A DNA stretch of 64,000 bases from the NCBI RefSeq assembly GCF_003131205.1, contig NZ_QFFY01000002.1:457016-521015 (forward strand), written 5' to 3'. The DNA comes from Occallatibacter savannae. Its GTDB lineage: Bacteria > Acidobacteriota > Terriglobia > Terriglobales > Acidobacteriaceae. The position numbers and the translations under genes are program-made. Under the pieces are notes generated by a model that was given only the letters and a program-made list of their open reading frames with translations, searched no databases and had not been told where the DNA came from. Position 1 is the first letter of the stretch. The number at the start of each line of letters is the position of its first letter. Positions 24,641 through 31,767 of this stretch are shown piece after piece.

Positions 24641-25636
24641 TTACAAGCCTGCGGGCTTGGGATTCGCGGGATCGAACTTGGCGACCTGAATCTTCTTGGC
24701 GAGGCCGAGCTTGGAGAGGATCCAGATGCCCCAGAAGTTCGGGTCGAGCTCGTACCACCTGAGGCCATGACGAGCCGAAACCGGATGGGCGTGGTGGTTG
24801 TTGTGCCATCCTTCGCCGCCGGTGAGCAGCGCAACCCACCAGCTGTTGCGGGAGTCGTCGCGAGTTTCAAAGCGGCGGCTGCCCCAGAGGTGCGTGGCGG
24901 AGTTGACGAGCCATGTGGCGTGGAGGCCAAGCGTGACGCGAAGGAAGACGCCCCAGAGAACCATACCGAGCGCGCTCTTCCATCCGCCCATGTTCCAGCC
25001 AAGTGCAACCAGGCCGAGGCCGCTGAGGGTGATGGGGAGCCAGTGATATTTGCTGAGCCAGACGTGGAACTTGTCGCGATAGAGATCGGGGCAGTAGCGC
25101 TTAAGAACGCTGGTCTGCGAGTGAAGCGCTTCACCGAAGAGGATCCAGCCGGTGTGGGCCCACCATCCGCCTTCGCGGGGGGTGTGGGGATCGCCTTCAT
25201 GATCGCTGAGCTGGTGGTGGATGCGGTGGGTGGCTACCCAGAAGAGCGGGCCGCCTTCGAGCGACATGGTGGCGCAAACGGCCATGATGTACTCGATCCA
25301 CTTGGGGGTCTGGTAGCCGCGATGGGTCAGCAGCCGGTGATAGCACATGCCGATGCCCACGTTGATGGCGAGGACGTAGAGGATCGCCATGACCGCGAGG
25401 CGCGACCAGCTAAAGAAGAAGAAGGCGGCAAGGGCGCCGGCGTGGAAGATGATCACCGTGACGAGCGTGATCCAGTTGAGACCCTCTTTGGTGGTGGCCG
25501 CGCGGCCCAGACGGACGAGGTCGCGAGCGGCTACGTCGTGAGCAGCCTTCGGTGCGGTGTCGTGCGTCTTCGTGATCTGTTCAGTTGAGGGTTGGGTCGA
25601 GCGGTCGGGGGATGGTGCGGTCAAAACTGACGCCAT
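24641..25636 (-). CDS. Acyl-CoA/lipid fatty acid desaturase (delta-9 type)
   Basis: A di-iron membrane enzyme that introduces a cis double bond into a fatty acyl chain. The 331 residues have two pairs of membrane segments (about 60-110 and 190-240). The three His boxes are HRLLTH (about 123), HRIHHQ (about 160) and HNNHH (about 295), as in the OLE1/DesC-type family. The N-terminal 50 residues are polar. Start ATG at 25636, with AAAGGA eleven bases upstream. The hydrogen-donor partner is not encoded nearby. Confidence 0.92.
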   Translation of the reverse strand: MASVLTAPSPDRSTQPSTEQITKTHDTAPKAAHDVAARDLVRLGRAATTKEGLNWITLVTVIIFHAGALAAFFFFSWSRLAVMAILYVLAINVGIGMCYHRLLTHRGYQTPKWIEYIMAVCATMSLEGGPLFWVATHRIHHQLSDHEGDPHTPREGGWWAHTGWILFGEALHSQTSVLKRYCPDLYRDKFHVWLSKYHWLPITLSGLGLVALGWNMGGWKSALGMVLWGVFLRVTLGLHATWLVNSATHLWGSRRFETRDDSRNSWWVALLTGGEGWHNNHHAHPVSARHGLRWYELDPNFWGIWILSKLGLAKKIQVAKFDPANPKPAGL

Positions 25637-25998
25637 TCGTTACTAAATCCTTTGAAGAGGGTGCTTGCGGCAGAACCAGAGAGGGGTAACGTGTCAGCCT
25701 TTCGGCGGGCCGCCGCTACCCGGTGATCATGCTCTGTTGATAGAAAGAATCGAGAATGAGCCGAATGGTTGCGTCGACTTCAGTTGTAGGCCTTGAAGTG
25801 GAATCTCTCTGAAATCTGCAGCTGTTACTGCCACTTTCTTCCTGAATTGTATAGGAGGCAAGGGGTTTGTACCCACAATCTGCAACTGATTGTCACGAAA
25901 GTTACTAAACGTTGTTGGCGGGGCGAAAAAGGCGCCCGGGGTTGGACGTAGTGAGCGTTCAGAGAGACCCGGCCCGGACGTGACGAGACTCTGACGGG
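25637..25998. other. Intergenic region upstream of the desaturase gene
   Basis: About 360 bases. The part nearer 25850-25910 is AT-rich (for example TTGTACCCACAATCTGCAAC) and is the probable desaturase promoter region. Near 25920-25945 the minus strand has GGGCG, a T-rich loop and CGCCC, a weak terminator candidate for the upstream gene. I see no coding frame. Confidence 0.35.
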
Positions 25999-27381
25999 CT
26001 ATTCTCCCGGAGCAACCCCGAACTCGCCTCCGCCGGTGACGAAGATTTTCTCAGCGGTGCCGCGCAAAACTCGGTAGAGGGCAAACTGGCGCTGGCCGGC
26101 TCCGCGGAGCTCGAAGAGCAGCTCGCCGCGGTTATCGGCCAGGGCATCGACGGCATCGACTAGGCGCATTTGCGGGGTCTGGTCGAGATGCGCCGCGTCG
26201 GTCACGTTTTTCAGCAGGACGAGAGGATTTCCGTAGAGATCAGGCTGGGCGATGAGGGTGACGAATTTCTGAGTCTTCTCAGGGTCGTCGGTGTGGGCGG
26301 AGAAGACCATGGTCGCACCGGAGCCGTAGGCGAGCTCCAGGACCCTGAATTTTTCATCGACCAGCGGGGGCGGCTCGGGCGCCGGGGATGGCTTTATGGC
26401 TTTGTGGGCGGCAGCGCGCCTGGTCGCGGGCGGAGGCGGGGGTGTCTTCAGGCCGAGGGCGGTGCGGGCGATGTCCTCGAGGGCGGCCTTCATTTTATCT
26501 TCGTCGTCAGGGTTGGCCCACTTGTAATCCCACGTGTGTTCTTGGCGGGACTTGGAGTCGGAGACGGCGACGGCCTGATTCATGTCTGGCGGAAGGCCGA
26601 GGAGGCTGGGGAGAACATCAAGGCCATTGGCGCCCCCCTGCTTGCCGCGCATCAGGCGGGGGCGGTCGGGGTCAGTAAAGCTGGCGTGCTCGCCGTCGCT
26701 CGTGTCCGTGCCGGAGTGTTTGTGGAGGACGGGATTGTCCGAATCCGCTGGTGCTTTTTCCTTGTGAAGCGTGGGGCGGTCGGGGTCGGGAGCCGGATCG
26801 GACTTGGAGCTTGTGTCCTCTGTCGTAGGTTTGTGCAGTGTGGGGCGATCGGAATCCGGAGAGGACGCAGAAGCGGTGGAGTCGGACTTGGCGGACGTGT
26901 CGGAGTGCTTACGATGGAGCACGGGCTTGTCGTCGTTTGCGTCGAAGCCGGTATCGACGATTTGCTTTGGAGCGGTGGGCTTGGCGGAGGGCGTGGCTTT
27001 CCAGGAGCCGTAGCCAACCCATGAGCCCATTTCCTGGGCGGCGTTCTTGATGTCGAAGAGGCCGATGGGGGCACCGTTGCGCTGGAGTTCGTATTCGACT
27101 TCGCCGGCGAGCGCCATCGGATGAGGACGCGCCATGTAGATGCTGGCGTCGTGCAGTTCCTGACCGTCGTAGATGCTGATGGGAACCAGGCGGCTCTTTT
27201 TGGGCTTGCCGAGATCGCCGGTCCACTCAAGGACAGCGACGGCGCGCAGGGTTGGGCCGTCTTTGGATTTCTTTTCAATCTGGCCGGGGTATTGAGCGCT
27301 GGCCGCGGAGGCAATCAGGCCGAGAATGAGGGCAAGCGATGTTCGCTTGGTGGAAAGCTCGTTGGATTGGCGCGGTGACAT
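25999..27381 (-). CDS. Secreted hypothetical protein with DxDRPTLHK-type repeats
   Basis: A 460-residue exported protein of unknown function. The ATG at 27381 gives a clean signal peptide ending in ASAASAQYPG; an in-frame ATG at 27441 would add 20 residues before it. After an N-terminal beta-rich region (about 20-130, with VPISIYDGQELHDASIYMAR), about residues 145-265 hold five degenerate repeats: DDKPVLHRKH, SDRPTLHKPT, DPDRPTLHKE, SDNPVLHKHS and DPDRPRLMRG. They are separated by Ser/Thr/Asp linkers. A Pro-rich spacer (TPPPPPATRR) and a C-terminal globular part (about 350-460, LAYGSGATMVFSAHTDDPEK) follow. Repeat function is unknown; metal or polymer binding is possible. Confidence 0.7.
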   Translation of the reverse strand: MSPRQSNELSTKRTSLALILGLIASAASAQYPGQIEKKSKDGPTLRAVAVLEWTGDLGKPKKSRLVPISIYDGQELHDASIYMARPHPMALAGEVEYELQRNGAPIGLFDIKNAAQEMGSWVGYGSWKATPSAKPTAPKQIVDTGFDANDDKPVLHRKHSDTSAKSDSTASASSPDSDRPTLHKPTTEDTSSKSDPAPDPDRPTLHKEKAPADSDNPVLHKHSGTDTSDGEHASFTDPDRPRLMRGKQGGANGLDVLPSLLGLPPDMNQAVAVSDSKSRQEHTWDYKWANPDDEDKMKAALEDIARTALGLKTPPPPPATRRAAAHKAIKPSPAPEPPPLVDEKFRVLELAYGSGATMVFSAHTDDPEKTQKFVTLIAQPDLYGNPLVLLKNVTDAAHLDQTPQMRLVDAVDALADNRGELLFELRGAGQRQFALYRVLRGTAEKIFVTGGGEFGVAPGE

Positions 27382-27464
27382 AGGGCGCGGTGCTCGGAAA
27401 TAATGCAAACGAAACAGAGTTGGCAAGAGGCTATTCACCATACTGAAGATACGAGGAAACTCCC

Positions 27465-27938
27465 ATGGAAGTGAACCAGAAGGTCGCCGATTTCACGTTG
27501 CAGACAGACGAGGACAAGACGGTAAGCCTGTCGGACTATAAGGGAAAACCGGTAGTGCTGTTCTTCTATCCGCGCGCAGATACTCCTGGCTGTACGATTG
27601 AGGCCTGCGGTTTCCGGGATGCCTTCAAGAAGCTCCAGGCTACAGGCGCGGTAGTGCTTGGCATTTCGCGGGACACGCCGAAGGCTCAGGCCAAGTTCAA
27701 GGCCAAGTACGACCTGCCTTACACACTCCTTGCTGATGTAGACGAGAAAGTCTGCAATCAGTTTGGTGTGATGAAGGAGAAGAACATGTATGGGAAGAAG
27801 GTCTGGGGCATCGAGAGGACGACGTTTTTGATCGGGCCTGACCAGAAGCTGGTTCATGTCTTCCCCAAGGTGACACCGGAAGGCCATGCGGAAGAGGTAC
27901 TTGCGCTGCTGAAGGAATGGAACAAGAAGCAGAAGTGA
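27465..27938 (+). CDS. bcp: Thioredoxin-dependent thiol peroxidase (peroxiredoxin Q/Bcp)
   Basis: Reduces H2O2 and alkyl hydroperoxides using thioredoxin, in the cytoplasm. The 157 residues match the family. The peroxidatic Cys43 lies in PRADTPGCTIEACGFRD, with Cys48 as the resolving residue of the atypical 2-Cys type. Start ATG at 27465 with GAGGAAAC just upstream. It overlaps the DNA glycosylase gene, so both are probably made together as an oxidative and alkylation damage pair. Confidence 0.94.
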   Translation: MEVNQKVADFTLQTDEDKTVSLSDYKGKPVVLFFYPRADTPGCTIEACGFRDAFKKLQATGAVVLGISRDTPKAQAKFKAKYDLPYTLLADVDEKVCNQFGVMKEKNMYGKKVWGIERTTFLIGPDQKLVHVFPKVTPEGHAEEVLALLKEWNKKQK

Positions 27939-28606
27939 GCGGGCGTCGCAGGTCTGAGCTTCCGGGGCGGCTTGTTTCGCGGAGATTCTTCGAGCAGTCG
28001 CCTGAGACGGTTGCGCCGCAGCTGCTGGGCAAACTGCTCGTGTCGGTGGAGGCGGGCAGGATTCTGGCGGGGCGGATTGTGGAGGTTGAGGCGTACCTGG
28101 GGCCGCACAGCGATCCGCCGGATCCGGCTGCTCATTCGCATCGCGGGCCCACGCCGCGGAACATGGTGCTGTTCGGGCCAGCGGGGTATGCGTATGTTTA
28201 CTCGATCTACGGGCTGTATTACTGCATGAACATTTCGTGCGAGCGGGAGGGGTTGGCGGGTTGCGTGCTGTTGCGGGCGCTGGAGCCGGTAGTCGGGGTT
28301 GCGGAGATGGCGCGAAACCGGGGGCTGGATGAGAGCGCGCCGGTGAGGATGATTGCGTCCGGGCCGAGCCGGTTGTGCCTGGCGCTGGGGCTGACAAGGC
28401 CGGGGCATAACGGCTTGGATGTTGCGAGTGCGGGGTCGTCGCTGCAGGTGCGGGAGGATGATTTTGCGGCGCCGGAGGTAGTGGTTACGCCGCGGATCGG
28501 GATCAAGCATGCGGTGGATTTGCCGCTGCGCTTTGCGGTTCGAGGGCACCCGTGCGTCTCGGGGCCGAAAAAGCTGGAACGATGGGCCTCAAATCCGTCA
28601 ACTTAG
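27917..28606 (+). CDS. mpg: DNA-3-methyladenine glycosylase (AAG/Mpg type)
   Basis: Removes 3-methyladenine and other damaged purines from DNA. The ATG at 27917 gives 229 residues and overlaps bcp by 22 bases. A GTG at 27935, which overlaps the bcp stop as GTGA, is an alternative and would give 223 residues. Family motifs are FEQSPETVAPQLLGK, the catalytic Glu in VEVEAYLGP, a HSHRGPTPRNMVLFGPAG stretch, YVYSIYGLYYCMN and SGPSRLCLALGL. The overlap implies translational coupling with the peroxidase. Confidence 0.9.
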   Translation: MEQEAEVSGRRRSELPGRLVSRRFFEQSPETVAPQLLGKLLVSVEAGRILAGRIVEVEAYLGPHSDPPDPAAHSHRGPTPRNMVLFGPAGYAYVYSIYGLYYCMNISCEREGLAGCVLLRALEPVVGVAEMARNRGLDESAPVRMIASGPSRLCLALGLTRPGHNGLDVASAGSSLQVREDDFAAPEVVVTPRIGIKHAVDLPLRFAVRGHPCVSGPKKLERWASNPST

Positions 28607-28664
28607 TGGCGCTATCTTTCGTCGATACAATAGCTGTCAATCTACAACTTGCGAGGTCGTTGTC

Positions 28665-29198
28665 TTGAAAATTGCTTCCCCGTTGTCCATTGCTGTTGCC
28701 GTAGCGGTGCTGTCTGTTGCCGCATTCGCCCAGGAGCACCCTTCGCAGCCAGCAGCCGGTGGAGCTGGGGAGCACCGCCAGTTCAAGGCTCCGGCGCCGA
28801 CCAACCTGAAGGTGCTGCCCAAGGACACTACGGGCGAGCAGATTCACGAGATCATGCACGGCTGGGAGGCGCAGCTGGGTGCAGAGTGCACGACGTGCCA
28901 TGCGGTCGATCCGAACCGGAAAATGCCGAACGGACGGCCCGCGCTGAACTTCGCGGACGACTCGAAGCCCGAGAAGAATACGGCGCGGCTGATGTACAAG
29001 ATGATGGAAGACATCAACAAGAACTACGTGAGCAAGGTCGAGGACCACGAAGGGCACGAGGCTCACGAGGAGCATGGGAAGGAAGAGGCGGGAGTGACGT
29101 GCGGGACGTGTCACCGCGGGCATCTGCATCCGCCGACCTTTGTTGCGCCCAAGGAAGATCATGACCACGATCACCCGGCGCCTCCGGCTGCCAAGTAA
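28665..29198 (+). CDS. Dihaem c-type cytochrome, reaction-centre-type family
   Basis: An exported electron carrier of 177 residues. The start is TTG at 28665: GCGAGG lies eight bases before it, and it is the only choice that places the signal peptide (KIASPLSIAVAVAVLSVAAF) at the N-terminus. NLKVLPKDTTGEQIHEIMHG followed by CTTCH (about residue 75) and CGTCH (about residue 145) matches the photosynthetic-reaction-centre cytochrome subunit family (PF02276-like). In non-photosynthetic acidobacteria its partner is unknown. The C-terminus is rich in His and Asp (EDHDHDHPAPP). A TTAGTG-17-TACAAT promoter may lie at 28603-28631. A terminator follows. Confidence 0.85.
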   Translation: MKIASPLSIAVAVAVLSVAAFAQEHPSQPAAGGAGEHRQFKAPAPTNLKVLPKDTTGEQIHEIMHGWEAQLGAECTTCHAVDPNRKMPNGRPALNFADDSKPEKNTARLMYKMMEDINKNYVSKVEDHEGHEAHEEHGKEEAGVTCGTCHRGHLHPPTFVAPKEDHDHDHPAPPAAK

Positions 29199-29243
29199 AT
29201 CGGGAAAATCTGTCACTCCGCAGGGTGCGAGAGTGTTTTGAAT

Positions 29244-29277
29244 GCGGCCTCTTAGCTTTCGGCTAGGGGCCGCTTTT
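29244..29277 (+). terminator. Rho-independent terminator of the dihaem cytochrome gene
   Basis: GCGGCC (29244) pairs with GGCCGC (ending 29272), and an inner TAGC/GCTA closes a TTTCG-containing loop. A TTTT run follows directly. It lies 46 bases past the stop. Confidence 0.85.
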
Positions 29278-29387
29278 CATTTCGTCGGTTTCGCCCTCGT
29301 GAAAGATGGAACGGTGGTTAGCGCTGGTTTGTTGTAACTCCAGCCGAATACGTTGGGCAGATTCCTGAAAGCCGCATCCAAGGAGAG

Positions 29388-29771
29388 ATGCTGGTGATCG
29401 TCGAAGACGAACAGCGCGACCTCAAGACCGCAGCGCGGGTGCTTTCGCGCGTCGGCAGGAGGTTCAAGGTGTTTGACGATGCCTCGCGCGTCATCCAGTT
29501 TCTGGATGAAGTTCGCGCGGGGTTCCTCTCCAAGCCCGAGGCGATCATTCTGGATCTGAATCTTCGCAAGGGTTCTGGGCAGGACGTGCTGGCGGCACTT
29601 CGACGCGAGCCTGAGCTGGAGAACATACCGGTCATCGTCTGGACGGGATCGGATGATCCAACCCAATCGGACATCTGCATTTTTCTGGGCGCGCGCGAGG
29701 TGCTCTTGAAGACCGAAAACGGGCAGGAGCTCAAGGATGCGGTCTCCCGGTTGCGCGAGCCGGCGCACTGA
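29388..29771 (+). CDS. Single-domain response regulator (CheY-like receiver)
   Basis: A 127-residue receiver domain with no output domain. The acidic pair lies in VIVEDEQRD (residues 6-7), the phosphoacceptor is Asp56 in IILDLNLRKGSG (codon 29553-29555), Thr lies in VWTGSDD (about residue 87) and the conserved Lys in VLLKTE (about 108). AAGGAGAG directly precedes the ATG at 29388. No kinase is adjacent. The nearest are the degenerate kinase at 35.6 kb and the partial one at the window end, so the partner is unknown. Confidence 0.88.
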   Translation: MLVIVEDEQRDLKTAARVLSRVGRRFKVFDDASRVIQFLDEVRAGFLSKPEAIILDLNLRKGSGQDVLAALRREPELENIPVIVWTGSDDPTQSDICIFLGAREVLLKTENGQELKDAVSRLREPAH

Positions 29772-29831
29772 GGGTTCGAGCCCTCTGTCCGAACAGAAAC
29801 AATCGATCAGGACCGGAACGGTCTCTCAGCC

Positions 29832-30599
29832 TCACCAGCCCATCTGGCGCATGCGAGTTTGGATGAGAGTGCTGTAACGGGTCATGCGGGCGGGCCGGCG
29901 GCGGAGCGGAGACGGAAGGATGGCGGCAAGGCGCGCGGCTTCGTCGCGGTCTAGCGCACGGGCGGATGCCTCGTAGTGGTAGTGCGCGGCCGCGTCGGCG
30001 CCGTAGATGCCGGGTCCCCATTCAACGATGTTGATGTAGAGCTCGAGAATGCGCTGCTTGCGGAGGACGAGTTCGGCAACGGGGACGAGGGTGAATTCGG
30101 CTCCTTTGCGCAGCCATGAGCGGCCGGTTCCGAAGAAGAGATTTTTGACGAGCTGCTGCGTGATGGTGGAAGCGCCGCGAGTGCGTGCGCCTTCGAGATC
30201 GTCTTCAGCGGCGATCTGGATTTCGTGCCAGTCGAAGCCATGGTGCTGGTAGAAGCGAGCGTCTTCGGCGGCGACGACGGCGTGCTGAAGCTCGGGCGAG
30301 ATCTGCGCGATGGGGGTGAACCGATAGCGCTTGTGATAGGGCGTGCCGTGGAGGAGAGCCTGGATGCGGCGCTGCGTTTGAACGACGGTGGTGGGCGGGT
30401 CGATGAAGCGAAGAGCGATGAGGGTGAGGGCGGCGAGAGTCCAGGCAAGAGCGAGACAGAGGGCAATGCCGAGAAGGACGTGCCGGACGCGCAACGATCG
30501 AGGATGAGCAAACCGGAGGCGAGTGAATTGAGAGGCCCGCAGCCAGGCCGGACGAGACCGACGGGGGAATTCGGCGGTTGGAGGCAGGGTAGCGGGCAC
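29832..30599 (-). CDS. mtgA: Monofunctional biosynthetic peptidoglycan transglycosylase
   Basis: Polymerises lipid II into glycan strands at the inner membrane. Of 255 residues, the first 40 are basic and cytoplasmic, and one membrane anchor spans about 41-65. The GT51 domain follows (about 80-250). Catalytic Glu112 lies in AAEDARFYQHHG, and GASTITQQLVKNLFFG and ELYINIVEWGPGIYG are the standard GT51 motifs. There is no transpeptidase domain, which sets it apart from class A PBPs. Confidence 0.93.
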   Translation of the reverse strand: MPATLPPTAEFPRRSRPAWLRASQFTRLRFAHPRSLRVRHVLLGIALCLALAWTLAALTLIALRFIDPPTTVVQTQRRIQALLHGTPYHKRYRFTPIAQISPELQHAVVAAEDARFYQHHGFDWHEIQIAAEDDLEGARTRGASTITQQLVKNLFFGTGRSWLRKGAEFTLVPVAELVLRKQRILELYINIVEWGPGIYGADAAAHYHYEASARALDRDEAARLAAILPSPLRRRPARMTRYSTLIQTRMRQMGW

Positions 30600-30637
30600 G
30601 GATCAGGATACTTCGGTCTGTGGTGCGGGTTCGAATA

Positions 30638-30988
30638 TCACCACTGGCGGAAGATGATGCAGACGGTGGTCTTGTCGAGGACGGCGAATTCAGTAGCACC
30701 CCAGGGCTTCTTCTGGACGGTGTTGCCGTTGGGGTGGAGCATGTGGGGGCACCGTGCCCAAATCTCGTCGTAGAGGGCGTGGATGTTGTCGGTTTCGATG
30801 GCGATTTCAGGACGGTCTTTGGCGGCGAACTCGGGGCTGGCGACGATGTAGGCTTTGGCGCCGTCGCGCTCGACGACGGCGAGATCGTCATCGCGATAGC
30901 GGACTTCGAAGCCGAGGCAGTTGACAAAGAGGTCGAGTCCTTCTTCGAGGGTGTCGTAGAAGACCTTGGGGATGAGGCGAAGCATCAT
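30638..30988 (-). CDS. VOC (glyoxalase/bleomycin-resistance fold) family protein
   Basis: A 116-residue small protein starting at one of two adjacent ATGs (30988/30985). The frame continues upstream to a start at 31048, which is possible but less likely. The fold features LIPKVFYDTLEEGLDLFVNC, then LGFEVRYRDDDLAVVERDGA and PWGATEFAVLDKTTVCIIF, as in the vicinal oxygen chelate family. No substrate can be assigned. It lies upstream of mtgA on the same strand, 38 bases away, so co-transcription is likely. Confidence 0.72.
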   Translation of the reverse strand: MMLRLIPKVFYDTLEEGLDLFVNCLGFEVRYRDDDLAVVERDGAKAYIVASPEFAAKDRPEIAIETDNIHALYDEIWARCPHMLHPNGNTVQKKPWGATEFAVLDKTTVCIIFRQW

Positions 30989-31059
30989 GGGGAGATTGGA
31001 ACACAGGATGCTTCCGTTCGGAATGGCTGGTGAGAGGCCGTGAGGCAACTGTGTTAATT

Positions 31060-31090
31060 CCGCTCATCGCGGTGAAGCTGCGATGAACGG
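31060..31090 (-). repeat. Palindromic repeat, copy 2
   Basis: CCGCTCATCGC (31060-31070) and GCGATGAACGG (31080-31090), with the same single asymmetric position (C against A on the plus strand, wobble on the minus strand) and a similar trailing GGGCACA as the copy at 9665-9701. It lies just past the moaC stop, again on the 3' side of a minus-strand gene. Confidence 0.5.
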
Positions 31091-31125
31091 GGCACAACTC
31101 CCGTTTGTCTGCCCGCGCGGCGCCA

Positions 31126-31608
31126 TCAGGCGCGTTTGTAGTCGCCGGATTTGCCGCCGGACTTTTGTTCGAGCTGGATGGAGCGGATCACGATGGATTT
31201 GTCGAGCGCCTTGGTCATGTCGTAGACGGTGAGGGCGGCGACGGTAGCGGCGGTGAGGGCTTCCATCTCGACTCCGGTTTGCGCGGTGGTGGCGGCGGTG
31301 GCGCGGATGGAGACGCCGCTGTCGACGATGCGCGCTTCGACATCGACGTGTGTCAGCGGGAGCGGGTGGCACATGGGGATGAGCTCGGAGGTGCGCTTGG
31401 CGGCCTGGATTCCGGCGAAGCGGGCGACTTCAAGCGGATTGCCCTTGGGGTTCTGCGGCAGGGCGGCGAGGACGGCTGCCGATAGCTCGATGAAGGCGGA
31501 GGCGGTGGCGGTGCGGCGGGTGGATTGCTTGGAGCTGACGTCGACCATGCGGGCGGTGCCGGCGGCGTCGTAGTGGGAGAGCTTCTGCGGCGATTTTGGT
31601 TTGGGCAT
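31126..31608 (-). CDS. moaC: Cyclic pyranopterin monophosphate synthase
   Basis: Converts the MoaA product to cyclic pyranopterin monophosphate in molybdenum cofactor synthesis. The ATG at 31608 gives 160 residues, the usual length. An upstream extension to 31692 would run through a repeat element and is rejected. Motifs are ARMVDVSSK, KRTSELIPMCHPLPLTHVDV and QTGVEMEALTAATVAALTVY, followed by a catalytic Lys/Asp region in DMTKALDKSIVI. moeA lies upstream on the same strand; no moaA is in the window. Confidence 0.95.
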   Translation of the reverse strand: MPKPKSPQKLSHYDAAGTARMVDVSSKQSTRRTATASAFIELSAAVLAALPQNPKGNPLEVARFAGIQAAKRTSELIPMCHPLPLTHVDVEARIVDSGVSIRATAATTAQTGVEMEALTAATVAALTVYDMTKALDKSIVIRSIQLEQKSGGKSGDYKRA

Positions 31609-31621
31609 ATTTGTGATTTCC

Positions 31622-31745
31622 GGCGATCCCCGGTCCCCAAAAGCGAGGGACCGGGGGCACCCGCATGTTGTTCTGGCGTGATGGTCTCCCATGTCTTCAA
31701 ATTCGGGAGACCCTTCGACAAGCTCAGGGCAGGCTAAGGGGCACC
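31622..31745. repeat. Compound intergenic repeat between moeA and moaC
   Basis: CCCGGTCCC pairs with GGGACCGGG (31625-31653 region), then GGTCTCCC pairs with GGGAGACC (about 31681-31710). These are followed by CTTCGACAAGCTCAGGGCAG, a sequence I recall as common in Terriglobia intergenic elements. The first hairpin starts about 15 bases upstream of the moaC ATG on the minus strand, so it could influence moaC translation or end moeA transcripts. Confidence 0.5.
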
Positions 31746-31767
31746 CGAGATCATAAGAACGGCGCTT

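Noticed and set aside
24190-25200. Minus-strand open frame spanning parts of the SDR and desaturase genes
   Set aside because: It overlaps both genes in another phase, is Pro/Ser/Ala-rich throughout and has no family signature, while the SDR and desaturase motifs are complete.
31609-31767. Molybdenum cofactor riboswitch upstream of moaC
   Set aside because: The hairpins match a repeat-like element and not the Moco RNA layout, and a common Terriglobia-type intergenic tract is included.
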